Shown here piece after piece: positions 54,991 through 62,701 of a stretch of DNA of 64,000 nt. The stretch is from Sulfurospirillum sp. SCADC (lineage in GTDB: Bacteria; Campylobacterota; Campylobacteria; Campylobacterales; Sulfurospirillaceae), in contig NZ_JQGK01000002.1 of assembly GCF_000743525.1 (NCBI RefSeq), positions 124,001 through 188,000 of the forward strand, in the 5' to 3' direction. The notes under the pieces are model-generated. The model worked only from the letters and a program-made list of their open reading frames with translations. It was not told the origin of the DNA and did no database searches. How positions within the stretch are numbered: position 1 is the stretch's first letter; each line of letters opens with the position of its first letter. Both the position numbers and the translations under genes were made by a program.

Positions 54991-55179
54991 ATGCAGTATA
55001 AACTCATCACAGGACCCGATGATTCAACCTTTTGTGCGCGAATTACGGAGTTTTTAAATGATGGTTGGAAGTTACACGGAAATCCAGCTGTGACATTTAA
55101 TGGACAGAGCGTGATCGCGGCGCAAGCGATTGTCAAAGAGGATGAAAAAGATATAAAGGCGTGCGGATTTACGAAATAG
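54991..55179 (+). CDS. DUF1737 small protein
   Basis: A 62-residue protein starting MQYKLITGPDDSTFCARITE, with FLNDGWKLHGNP and QAIVKE, which fits DUF1737. The family is of unknown function. AAAGGAG precedes the ATG, and a palindrome copy TTTACATGTAAA (54961-54972) lies between it and the RhuM-Fic gene. Confidence 0.82.
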   Translation: MQYKLITGPDDSTFCARITEFLNDGWKLHGNPAVTFNGQSVIAAQAIVKEDEKDIKACGFTK

Positions 55180-55199
55180 AGCTTTGCATGTAAAGCTCT
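55178..55199. terminator. Hairpin built on a variant of the dispersed palindrome
   Basis: AGAGCTTT (55178-55185) pairs with AAAGCTCT (55192-55199) around GCATGT. It spans the DUF1737 stop and ends at the ancestral stop of the isochorismatase-like gene on the other strand, so it would serve both as a convergent terminator. Confidence 0.6.
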
Positions 55200-55726
55200 T
55201 ATTGGACTATCTCCTGCGTGGTTTTAACTTCAATACGGCTTTGTGTCGGAGTTAAATTTTCCCATAACCAGTTGTGAAAGTTGATAATGTGCTCTGCTTT
55301 TTACATTGGACGATCAGCCGTTGTGTGCCCATTTTTGATGACTGTAATCGCATAATCTCTCACCAATGCCCCATGAACGGTTGCATTGATACAAAAGTCA
55401 GTGGCGCAATCGCAAATGTAGAGTTTTTGTACACCTAGCTTTTGTAAGAGAGCTTCTAACTCCGTCTTATAAAAACAGTCATTGGCTTCTTTCTCAATGT
55501 AATGATCGTTTGCTTTTTGAGTCAAAGAAGGCAAGATATGCCATTCATCGCTACCATAAATTAAAAAATTTTCCTTTGTCCCATCGTGTTGCACAAAAAT
55601 AATAGGTTGATTCTTTTCTCTGAAAAATGTTGAGAGAAGGTTGACATTTTTGATGACGTTTTCTGCTTCAAAACGTGTGGTTTGAAAGGAACCGACTTGC
55701 ATATCGATGATGAGCAGCGCTTCCAT
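55199..55726 (-). pseudogene. Isochorismatase-family cysteine hydrolase interrupted by a nonsense codon
   Basis: A hydrolase of the isochorismatase/nicotinamidase superfamily: ALLIIDMQ with catalytic Asp, CDCATDFCINATVHGA with the nucleophilic Cys. The frame stops at TAA 55301-55303 after HTTADRPM, giving 141 residues. Reading through, the same frame continues 33 codons (KAEHIINFHNWLWENL, then LTPTQSRIEVKTTQEIVQ) to TAA at 55199-55201, and this is the normal end of the family. The catalytic residues are all before the stop, so the short protein may still fold in part. I treat it as a recent nonsense mutation or a sequence error. Confidence 0.8.
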
Positions 55727-55727
55727 T

Positions 55728-57734
55728 TTAGTCTATGCTTTCAAATAGTTCTGGTCGATACTCAAAGTGCATGGTGTCGTAGTGGTACCATCTGCCACCC
55801 CAAACAAAGCCGTGTTTTTCGAAAATATCGACGATTTCTTTGGGAAATTCATTGTGAAACGTGTGTGTTTTGTCCCACTGCCAGTAGCGTGAGTAGTGGG
55901 TGTCAAGATCGATGGCGATACCGTAACTGTGGGCACTTAAGCGTTCTGTTTTGGCGATCTTGCGGTAGTAGTAGGTTCCATCGACTTTTTTGAGGTATTT
56001 CATATACTCTTCAGGCAAACGATCGAGTTCATCAGAGACTTTTTGTAGTTGTGCGCTCGCATTTTCGTTTTTGTTAAATTTCAGTTTTTTGCCACCGTGG
56101 TTTGGAAGCCAGTTGACTGTGACGAGATTTTTTTCGATCTCACTTTTACTGGAACCATAAAGTTTTTTCAAAAAGGCGTCATTGCGAAAACGCCCTGGAT
56201 CGTCATTGAGAGCAGGTGCGCTAATCGGCGCAAAGGCTGGATATTTTTGAGCAAACATATCTTCAATATCTGCATTTTCAAGCAATTGATCAAAGGTTTT
56301 GCCTTTTTTGTCATCGTACGGCAGTGAGCTTCCATCCATAAAAAAGACGATGTTGTCTTTGATGGTTTTCACACTTGGGTATTTTGAAACAAGGTTGTTG
56401 CTTTTAGGGTTGGCTGGTTTGACCATAATGCCCTCAACACGGTTGATGAGCAGTCCATTTTCAGGCACATTAGGCTGGTTTGCTCCGACATAAAGATCTG
56501 AGATGATGGCTTTACCGATGACATTGCGCCCCTCTTTTCCATCCTCCATCGTCCTGACACCCCAGATGTTTTGCATGATAAGGGCTTTGCCTTCAAATTC
56601 GCCCGCATAGAGTATAATGTGACCTTTGAGATAGATCAGGCTTAAAAAGGCTATGCCATTTTTGAGGATCATCGCTTCTTTCTCCTTGGGTGTTAGATCT
56701 TTGAGTGAGACGTACTCTCCAAAACTCTTTTGAGCCGCAGAATTTCTAGGAATCCAGATGCCAAATGGAGAGAGAAAATCGCGCGTCATAGCGGAGCAGT
56801 CGCGGTTTGCAAGAAAACCACCCCAACCGTATTTTTCGCCTAAAAGAGCATCACCGATTTGACTGAGATTTTCTTTGTTAAAGCTTATAGGCACGGTTTG
56901 CGCAAAATTTTTGGGGATGCGAAGTTCTAACTTTTGGGCGTTAAAAGCAGCATCTCGTGTGTACATGTAAGCATGAAAAAAGTCATCGTCTTCATTGACA
57001 ATGGGCAAGATAGCTCCCACTTTTGCATAGGTGATGAAGCGTTGCTTTGCATTGTACAAAGGCACATTGTCTTTCGTGATGGCAATTTTTACAGCGTTGA
57101 TAAACTCGGTACGCTCTGTTGCATCGACAAGCACAAAGCTCTCCACTGGAAGCCAACCCGAAGCAAAAGAGCTCTCTACAAACGCCCAAGCGCCATCTCT
57201 GCTGTAATGTGAGATGATGATAGGTTCCGCCACATGAATGCGTGAAGTCTGCAAATAATCAAACGGATACCCTTCCCCAGGTAAGGTCGTTTTTTTGAAA
57301 AAAGGTTTGTCGGTGGGAAGGTTACGCATTTGCGCATTTTGGATCATAATCGCATGGGCATTGATACTGCCATAGGCTTCCACATTGGTAGCGTTGATGA
57401 TAGCATCGATCTCGGCGCCATCGATGAGTTGCAGATTCTCGCCATAATAGCGATTTTTCAGTCCATACGACCGGTTTGCCCAAAGTGCGTCTTCTTTGTC
57501 GTGACTCACATGCGTTCTAAACCATGGCGAATAGTAGCGATAGGTAAAATCATCTTGTGCAACGCTTTGAGGCGTAATGTTTTGTGCTAAAAAATCCACA
57601 TTTTGCGGATACACCAACATCGCTTTCGAAGTAGTTTTTTCAGCTATTAAAGCTTCTGGTGTCGGCTCTTTTGGCGCACAACCGCTTAGGAAAAACAGTG
57701 TACATGTAAAAAGAAAAATATTGCGTAGTGACAT
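55728..57734 (-). CDS. Lipoprotein with SH3, NlpC/P60 and M15 (VanY-like) peptidase domains
   Basis: A 668-residue envelope lipoprotein: lipobox LSGC near residue 19, an N-terminal NlpC/P60-stabilising region and SH3-like domains (about 100-270), an NlpC/P60 domain with GEKYGWGG and catalytic Cys313 in NRDCSAM, and His in LKGHIILY. The C-terminal M15 domain shows SAHSYGIAIDLD and WYHYDTMHFEYRPE, the zinc ligands of D,D-/L,D-carboxypeptidases. It would cut two different bonds in peptidoglycan peptides. It starts one base after the isochorismatase start on the same strand and is divergent from the helicase gene. Confidence 0.9.
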   Translation of the reverse strand: MSLRNIFLFTCTLFFLSGCAPKEPTPEALIAEKTTSKAMLVYPQNVDFLAQNITPQSVAQDDFTYRYYSPWFRTHVSHDKEDALWANRSYGLKNRYYGENLQLIDGAEIDAIINATNVEAYGSINAHAIMIQNAQMRNLPTDKPFFKKTTLPGEGYPFDYLQTSRIHVAEPIIISHYSRDGAWAFVESSFASGWLPVESFVLVDATERTEFINAVKIAITKDNVPLYNAKQRFITYAKVGAILPIVNEDDDFFHAYMYTRDAAFNAQKLELRIPKNFAQTVPISFNKENLSQIGDALLGEKYGWGGFLANRDCSAMTRDFLSPFGIWIPRNSAAQKSFGEYVSLKDLTPKEKEAMILKNGIAFLSLIYLKGHIILYAGEFEGKALIMQNIWGVRTMEDGKEGRNVIGKAIISDLYVGANQPNVPENGLLINRVEGIMVKPANPKSNNLVSKYPSVKTIKDNIVFFMDGSSLPYDDKKGKTFDQLLENADIEDMFAQKYPAFAPISAPALNDDPGRFRNDAFLKKLYGSSKSEIEKNLVTVNWLPNHGGKKLKFNKNENASAQLQKVSDELDRLPEEYMKYLKKVDGTYYYRKIAKTERLSAHSYGIAIDLDTHYSRYWQWDKTHTFHNEFPKEIVDIFEKHGFVWGGRWYHYDTMHFEYRPELFESID

Positions 57735-57794
57735 TGTTTTAAGCCCTTCATTTTTGTAAGTGCTATAATACCAAAAACAACTTAGGAAGCCTCT

Positions 57795-59123
57795 TTGAAC
57801 TTAGCACAAAAACTCATCGACATCTTAAAAAAGGACAATGTCCTGCTCACGGGCGGTGCAGGCGTTGGAAAGAGTTATCTTGTCGGTGAAATCGTCACGG
57901 AGTTGCGAAAAGTTGGCAAACAAATCGTCGTTTTAGGCAGTACGGGGGTAAGTGCGGTCAATGTCGGCGGTCAAACCTTGCACAGTTTTTTTGCCTTTGG
58001 CATCTGCAATCATCTCGATGAACTGACCCGACATGACCGCTACACCAAAGCCAGACTCGTTGAAATCAAAAAAGTGCTCACGAGGTGTGATCTTTTGGTC
58101 ATTGATGAAATTAGTATGGTTTCGGCGGATCTGCTTGATATGATCTATTATCGTCTGCGCAATGCAGGGTTTGAGGGAAGTGTGCTCTTTGTGGGAGATT
58201 TTTTCCAGCTTCCACCTGTTTCCAAAGGCAAAGAAAATAGCCTGTGGGGTGGTTTTGAGTACGCGTTTGAGAGCAGTTCATGGAACGCGTTTGAGCCTGT
58301 GGTCGTGGAGCTTACCATCACCAAGCGGACGCATGATGATCTTTTCTTCGCGCACCTTGGCAAAATACGACGTGGCATCCTTGATAGTGAAACCCTCGAA
58401 TACCTTGAAGCGTTGCGCACCAATGTCGGAGTGTGGGATGATGACCCAACGGTTTTGTTTGGAAGAAACAAAGAAGCCGAGATGCTCAACATCCAAAAAT
58501 TGGCGCAGATCGAAAGTGAACCCGTCGTGCTCAAAGCCAAAGAGAAAGTGCATGAGCAGTCTTTACATGTAAACAAAATCGAAGGGTGGAAAAATGCGCT
58601 TCCCATTCCTGTCGACTTGACCTTGAAAGTGGCTGCGAAGGTACTTTTTTGTACCAATAAATGGGGTAAATACTACAACGGCGAGCGAGGCATCATCAAA
58701 GCAATTGATGAAAATGAGGTCATCGTGGAAAAAGCAGGAGAGCTGGTTAAAGTGGAGCGTCAAGAGTATACACTGCACGAAAATGTCGTCATGGAAGGCG
58801 AAGTCAAAGAAAAACCACTCGTTTCCATCGAGCAGTTTCCCCTTAAACTGGCGTATGCGATCACAATTCATAAGAGTCAGGGCATGAGCATTGATTCACT
58901 GGTGTGTAACATCAACAACATCTTTGAAAAAAGCCAGTTTTACGTGGCAATTTCGCGTGCTCGTTACCCCAAACAGCTTCTGCTGGACTACCACTATCAG
59001 CGTTTTTATGAGCATTTGACACGCTGTGTGCAGGTTTCGCCCAAAGTAGGGGAGTTTTACCAAAAATCAGACATCTTAAAAATAGAAGAGGTTAAGAGCG
59101 ATTCACTTTTTGGCGACTTTTGA
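57795..59123 (+). CDS. Pif1/RecD-like superfamily 1B DNA helicase
   Basis: A 442-residue helicase. Walker A is LLTGGAGVGKSYL near residue 20, Walker B LLVIDEISMV, with FVGDFFQLPPVSKG and the C-terminal motif YAITIHKSQGMSID followed by VAISRARYPKQL. This set matches Pif1 and short RecD-like helicases. Such enzymes unwind 5'-3', including structured DNA. The start is TTG 57795. A palindrome copy is at 58564-58571. Confidence 0.92.
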   Translation: MNLAQKLIDILKKDNVLLTGGAGVGKSYLVGEIVTELRKVGKQIVVLGSTGVSAVNVGGQTLHSFFAFGICNHLDELTRHDRYTKARLVEIKKVLTRCDLLVIDEISMVSADLLDMIYYRLRNAGFEGSVLFVGDFFQLPPVSKGKENSLWGGFEYAFESSSWNAFEPVVVELTITKRTHDDLFFAHLGKIRRGILDSETLEYLEALRTNVGVWDDDPTVLFGRNKEAEMLNIQKLAQIESEPVVLKAKEKVHEQSLHVNKIEGWKNALPIPVDLTLKVAAKVLFCTNKWGKYYNGERGIIKAIDENEVIVEKAGELVKVERQEYTLHENVVMEGEVKEKPLVSIEQFPLKLAYAITIHKSQGMSIDSLVCNINNIFEKSQFYVAISRARYPKQLLLDYHYQRFYEHLTRCVQVSPKVGEFYQKSDILKIEEVKSDSLFGDF

Positions 59124-59155
59124 CGATTTACATGTAAACCACAAGGGGGCAACCT

Positions 59156-59668
59156 ATGGAACTCAATGTAAGTTATGAAAATACGTCCAGTGCGACGTAC
59201 AGCACAAAATCCACGATCAGTTTAAGTGATGCGCAGGAAAATAAGCTGAGTGGGAAAGAGATCGTCAATGCGTATTTGGCGCAGTTTCAACAAGAGATGA
59301 TGGCACAATCAAGCATCACGTTTGGTGACCAAGCCAATACGTTTAGTCTAGCAGATATTGGCTACACGGGGAAACCTATCGCTAATTTAACGCAAGATGA
59401 GGCATCGGCACTCGTCTCAGAAGACGGCTTTTTTGGCATTAGCAAAACCAGTGAGCGCATCGCTGATTTTGTTGTCAATGGCGCAGGGGATGATCTTGAA
59501 AAACTTCAAGCAGGTCGCGAGGGAATGCTCAGAGGTTTTGCAGAGGCGGAGCAGATGTGGGGTGAAAAATTACCTGAAATTAGTTATACTACGATGCAAA
59601 AAGCACTTGAAAAAGTCGATGCACGTATTGCCGAACTTGGTGGAAATGTGCTCGATACATCCGTATAA
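59156..59668 (+). CDS. Uncharacterised soluble protein, possible DUF5610-like C-terminus
   Basis: A 170-residue protein with a Ser/Thr-rich N-terminus (MELNVSYENTSSATYSTKST) and a helical C-terminal segment, GREGMLRGFAEAEQMWGEKL, that resembles small proteins labelled DUF5610 or hydrogenase-4 component G in Campylobacterota; I would not trust the latter name. No signal peptide. AAGGGGGC precedes the ATG, and a palindrome copy (59129-59136) lies in the gap after the helicase gene. Confidence 0.65.
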   Translation: MELNVSYENTSSATYSTKSTISLSDAQENKLSGKEIVNAYLAQFQQEMMAQSSITFGDQANTFSLADIGYTGKPIANLTQDEASALVSEDGFFGISKTSERIADFVVNGAGDDLEKLQAGREGMLRGFAEAEQMWGEKLPEISYTTMQKALEKVDARIAELGGNVLDTSV

Positions 59669-59679
59669 CAAAGGCTCAA

Positions 59680-60177
59680 ATGAGACGCATTTTCATCGCA
59701 TTTTTACTGTTACATGTAAGCCTTTTTGCGGAGACATTGGTAGTAGAGAATTTCAAAACCAATGTCTTTGCAAAGTCCGACAAAAAGCCTGCTGAAGCAA
59801 TGGTTGGTTTGATTTTTGAGGGCAAAGAGGTGAAACTGTATGAGTATAAAGTCGTAGATACGCTCAACATCGTCATTGGCAGTTATTTTGCCGAAGATCT
59901 TGTGACCTCCCGCGGTAAAGAGCTTTTAAAAGCAACCTTGATTGCGTATGCTAAAAAAACACATGGTTTGGTGATTGATGCTGTGTACATTAAAGAGCTC
60001 ACCGTTAAAACCAATCCCTCAACGAAAGAGATCGTGGATGCCATCAAAAAAGAGGGCGTGTTTCAGCAACAGCAACAAAATAACGCGCCAAAACAACAAC
60101 AATCCCAACAGCTCAATTTAGCGCCTCCTCTTCCAAAACGCTCTTTGATTCCAGAAGAGAATGCGGTTAATTTTTAA
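59680..60177 (+). CDS. Secreted FliL-like protein with Gln-rich tail
   Basis: A 165-residue protein with a signal peptide (MRRIFIAFLLLHVSLFAET). Residues 60-115 (IGSYFAEDLVTSRGKELLKA, then IDAVYIKELTVKT) resemble the C-terminal stator-interacting domain of flagellar FliL, although a membrane anchor is replaced by a cleavable signal. The tail is rich in Gln, Asn and Pro (FQQQQQNNAPKQQQSQQ). A copy of the dispersed palindrome encodes LHV inside the signal peptide. The FliL relation is a visual judgement. Confidence 0.6.
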   Translation: MRRIFIAFLLLHVSLFAETLVVENFKTNVFAKSDKKPAEAMVGLIFEGKEVKLYEYKVVDTLNIVIGSYFAEDLVTSRGKELLKATLIAYAKKTHGLVIDAVYIKELTVKTNPSTKEIVDAIKKEGVFQQQQQNNAPKQQQSQQLNLAPPLPKRSLIPEENAVNF

Positions 60178-60542
60178 TGATGATGTTCACAGCTATGATC
60201 AGGATTGATCTTGGCTGTTTTTCCTGCTAGAAAGTCGCGTAACGCATCTTCAACGGTATCATTTTTGTCATCAAAATAGACATCAATCCCTACATGTAAA
60301 AACTTTTTGAGAGGATCTCCGCCAATTCCTGATACCACAAGCGTATCAGCGCCCAATGCTTGGATGTTCGCAACTGCATTGGCACAGCCTCCTGTGACAT
60401 GCCCAGGGTTTTTATGCACACTCACTTCTTGCACAATACCATCCATCACATCAACAGCGGTATAAAAAGTGGCTTTACCAAAATGTGCACCACGTTTTGC
60501 TCCGAGTCCATCCTCTTTCATGGTTGGAAATATTATAGTCAT
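60174..60542 (-). CDS. NifX/NafY-type dinitrogenase cofactor-domain protein
   Basis: A 122-residue protein of the NifB/NifX/NafY domain family: HFGKATFYTAVDVMDG, HKNPGHVTGGCANAVANIQA and VSGIGGDPLKK. It ends in a His-rich tail, CEHHH. These proteins bind iron-molybdenum-type or other metal clusters, also outside nitrogen fixers. No nif genes are nearby. Its stop overlaps the FliL-like stop by four bases. Confidence 0.85.
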   Translation of the reverse strand: MTIIFPTMKEDGLGAKRGAHFGKATFYTAVDVMDGIVQEVSVHKNPGHVTGGCANAVANIQALGADTLVVSGIGGDPLKKFLHVGIDVYFDDKNDTVEDALRDFLAGKTAKINPDHSCEHHH

Positions 60543-60665
60543 ATCTTATCCTTTTAATAATATTTGATAATTTTATCTAAAGCAAGATTAAATAAGTCAC
60601 AAACAAATGTCACAGAATATGCTAAAATCAAAAAGTTTAAAAAAAGTATGAGTAAAAGAGTAAAA

Positions 60666-61463
60666 ATGAGAGATTTTGAAGCCGCTAAAGAGTTTTTTAA
60701 AGACACGGTTGATCCTTCGTTTTATTTTGATAGCATTAATGCTGAAATAGCGCGCAATAAACTAAACGATGCCATTGGTGATCCGCTGATTCCGCTTATT
60801 TTTATCATGGGCGATCCTGGTGTTGGCAAAAGCCATATCATGCGTGTTATGCACTATTCTGCGATGCGAAATGGTGCTAGTATTTTGATAGAACATCCTT
60901 TTTTTGACCCACGCGATCTTTTTAAAGAGCTTTATGAAGCCAGAGAGATGCCGTTTGATAAACATAAAAGTCAAGGTGAATTTTTAGATGAACTTTTTGA
61001 AGCGTACGTGGGCACATTCTGCACTATTTTTATCGATGAAGCGCAACTTCTCAATGATGAACAGTTTGAATTCCTTCGTATTCTTAGTGACACCAAACTC
61101 TTTCAATTTGTCCTAGCCATGCACAAAGATGAGGGTCGAGCACTATTGGCTAAAAAGCAGTTTAAAACCCGTACAAAACTGGTGATTGAGTATGGAAATT
61201 TGGAAGAAAATGAGATATTGCGTTATATTCACACTCTCTTTATGGGGCACACTCACGGCGAAATCGCACTGATGTTCACGAAGAATGAAGCTCGCGTGAT
61301 TGCTAGGTATGCCAAAGGCAATTTTAGAATGATTAAAAAATTTTTGTATACGCTGATGAAACTGCTCGATTATGCGCAAAAAAAGGGGTTGTCGAAGTAT
61401 CGTAAACTCAATAGTTGCCTGTTAACGATGGCAGCACTTGATATTGGACTCATCCATGACTAG
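60666..61463 (+). CDS. ExeA/MshM-type AAA ATPase
   Basis: A 265-residue AAA+ ATPase: Walker A GDPGVGKSH, Walker B TIFIDEAQLL and a lid region RYAKGNFRMIKKF. It resembles ExeA, MshM and the Campylobacter transformation ATPase CtsP, which work with type II/IV-pilus-like machinery. I choose ATG 60666 with AAAGAG just upstream; ATG 60648 is also possible. It overlaps the TPR membrane-protein gene by 26 bases. No secretin gene is next to it here. Confidence 0.82.
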   Translation: MRDFEAAKEFFKDTVDPSFYFDSINAEIARNKLNDAIGDPLIPLIFIMGDPGVGKSHIMRVMHYSAMRNGASILIEHPFFDPRDLFKELYEAREMPFDKHKSQGEFLDELFEAYVGTFCTIFIDEAQLLNDEQFEFLRILSDTKLFQFVLAMHKDEGRALLAKKQFKTRTKLVIEYGNLEENEILRYIHTLFMGHTHGEIALMFTKNEARVIARYAKGNFRMIKKFLYTLMKLLDYAQKKGLSKYRKLNSCLLTMAALDIGLIHD

Positions 61464-62100
61464 TGTACGTTTTGAAGAGTTAGAAAAACGGTGTGCAAGG
61501 CTTAAAAAAATACGGATTTTACGCATTGTTGTAACGATAGGATTCCTCTTTTTAGGCGGATTTGGTGGGTATTATTGGATACATCAGAGCAACATAGAGC
61601 CCGTTGTTGTCTCTGTGCCACCTACGGAAAAGCCTGCGGTGGTTGTCCCCATTCCAAGTCTCAGTGATCATAATGAGAGCAATGCAACACTTTTTGAAAC
61701 CATGGTTCCTGAAGTGTCACGTGATGAAACACTCTTTTTAGCACCGCATGTTTACAAAGACGAGGCAAAATTACCTGTTTCTGAGACCGAAGAGGCGACA
61801 CGCTCGTTACACGAAGAGCAGCAGTTACTCAAAGCGTATAACACCGTTTCAACGTTTGACAACGCCTATGCACTGGCGCATTTTTACTTTGAGCATAAAG
61901 CCTATGCGGAGGTAATCATGTGGGCAAAAGAGGCGAGTAAACATAACTCAAGCTCCGAAAAACCGTGGATACTCTACGCCAAAGCAAAGTTTTACCTTGG
62001 AGATCGTACAGAGGCTATAAGGTCTTTGGAACTTTTTTTAGGCTATATTAATTCTAAAGAAGCACATGAACTACTAAATTTTTATAAAGGACAAGAATGA
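61438..62100 (+). CDS. Single-pass membrane protein with TPR-like repeats (MshN/CtsX-like position)
   Basis: A 220-residue protein with a cytoplasmic basic start, one helix (about 27-46, ILRIVVTIGFLFLGGFGGYY) and a Pro-rich linker, then helical TPR-like repeats (AYALAHFYFEHKAYAEVIMW, KAKFYLGDRTEAIRSLELFL). Coupled to the ExeA-type ATPase upstream and overlapping the next gene by four bases. In MSHA and related systems a TPR membrane protein accompanies the ATPase, so a pilus or DNA-uptake role is likely. The first codons could also be read from Met6 (MTSVRFEEL). Confidence 0.75.
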   Translation: MILDSSMTSVRFEELEKRCARLKKIRILRIVVTIGFLFLGGFGGYYWIHQSNIEPVVVSVPPTEKPAVVVPIPSLSDHNESNATLFETMVPEVSRDETLFLAPHVYKDEAKLPVSETEEATRSLHEEQQLLKAYNTVSTFDNAYALAHFYFEHKAYAEVIMWAKEASKHNSSSEKPWILYAKAKFYLGDRTEAIRSLELFLGYINSKEAHELLNFYKGQE

Positions 62101-62633
62101 GAGTTGTTTTAGCATTATTGGGTCTTTTTTGCAGTTATCTGTATGCCTATTCTTACAATGATCTTTTGAAAGACTATGAGGCGAAAAATTTTGAAAAAGT
62201 GTGCAATGATGGTTCCATTTTTCTGATTCGAAATGACAAAAATGAGCAGATATTAACGGCTATTGGCGATGCGTGCGCTAAAGTTGATTCGATTAACCCT
62301 TTAGGCAATGTTGCTAAAAATCTTATCAGCACCAAAGAATACCGTGAGAGTGGCTCTTATTTTGCAACATTGGTGCTTCAAAAAAAGCTGATTTATCAAT
62401 TTATGCACGACAATATCAATCTTAAAGAGCTCAAACTTCCTCGCACCGATCATGTCCTCTCTCGCGTTTTTGAGCAACTCTCTAAAGGCAACTATGAAAT
62501 CGTTGAGAAGCGCATTGAGATTAGTACACCTGAGATGAATTACCTGCTGTGGCTCTCGGATGATGACCCTAAAAAAGTCTATGTCGATGAAAATAAAGAT
62601 GGAAAGTTGGTTAAACGTCACTGGTATCTGTGA
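62097..62633 (+). CDS. Secreted helical-repeat protein, unknown
   Basis: A 178-residue protein with a signal peptide (MRVVLALLGLFCSYLYAYS) and a helical repeat-like body (YNDLLKDYEAKNFEKVCNDG). Two Cys (in KVCNDG and GDACAK) may form a disulfide. It is the third gene of the ATPase-TPR operon, overlapping by four bases. I recognise no family; a part in the same pilus- or secretion-like complex is inferred. Confidence 0.7.
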   Translation: MRVVLALLGLFCSYLYAYSYNDLLKDYEAKNFEKVCNDGSIFLIRNDKNEQILTAIGDACAKVDSINPLGNVAKNLISTKEYRESGSYFATLVLQKKLIYQFMHDNINLKELKLPRTDHVLSRVFEQLSKGNYEIVEKRIEISTPEMNYLLWLSDDDPKKVYVDENKDGKLVKRHWYL

Positions 62634-62701
62634 GGCTTTACTTTGTTTTAGGGTGTTTTGGACTAAAATCCCACCTCTAATTTTTTTACTCTAGGAAACC
62701 A

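Larger units (their letters stand above)
866..60300. repeat. Dispersed palindrome TTTACATGTAAA, 41 TACATGTA cores
   Basis: First base of each TACATGTA core: 868, 1651, 4888, 6001, 7879, 10753, 11330, 15749, 15840, 18699, 21715, 21727, 21871, 22150, 23776, 24234, 24288, 24811, 26498, 27480, 28952, 31141, 34050, 37621, 38360, 38654, 41135, 44572, 45877, 49512, 50311, 51991, 53068, 53870, 54963, 56962, 57701, 58564, 59129, 59711, 60291. All but ten extend to TTACATGTAA. Most are inside genes, on no preferred strand since the unit is self-complementary. With base frequencies near 29% A/T each, about two cores would be expected. The count was made by eye and may miss some. Confidence 0.93.

Noticed and set aside
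58148-58657. A 169-codon minus-strand open frame
   Set aside because: It mirrors the helicase motifs on the other strand; shadow of a real gene.
866-60300. TTTACATGTAAA as the operator of one transcription factor
   Set aside because: Most copies are deep inside genes of unrelated function and far from promoters, so a classical regulon does not fit, though a nucleoid-type binding protein remains possible.
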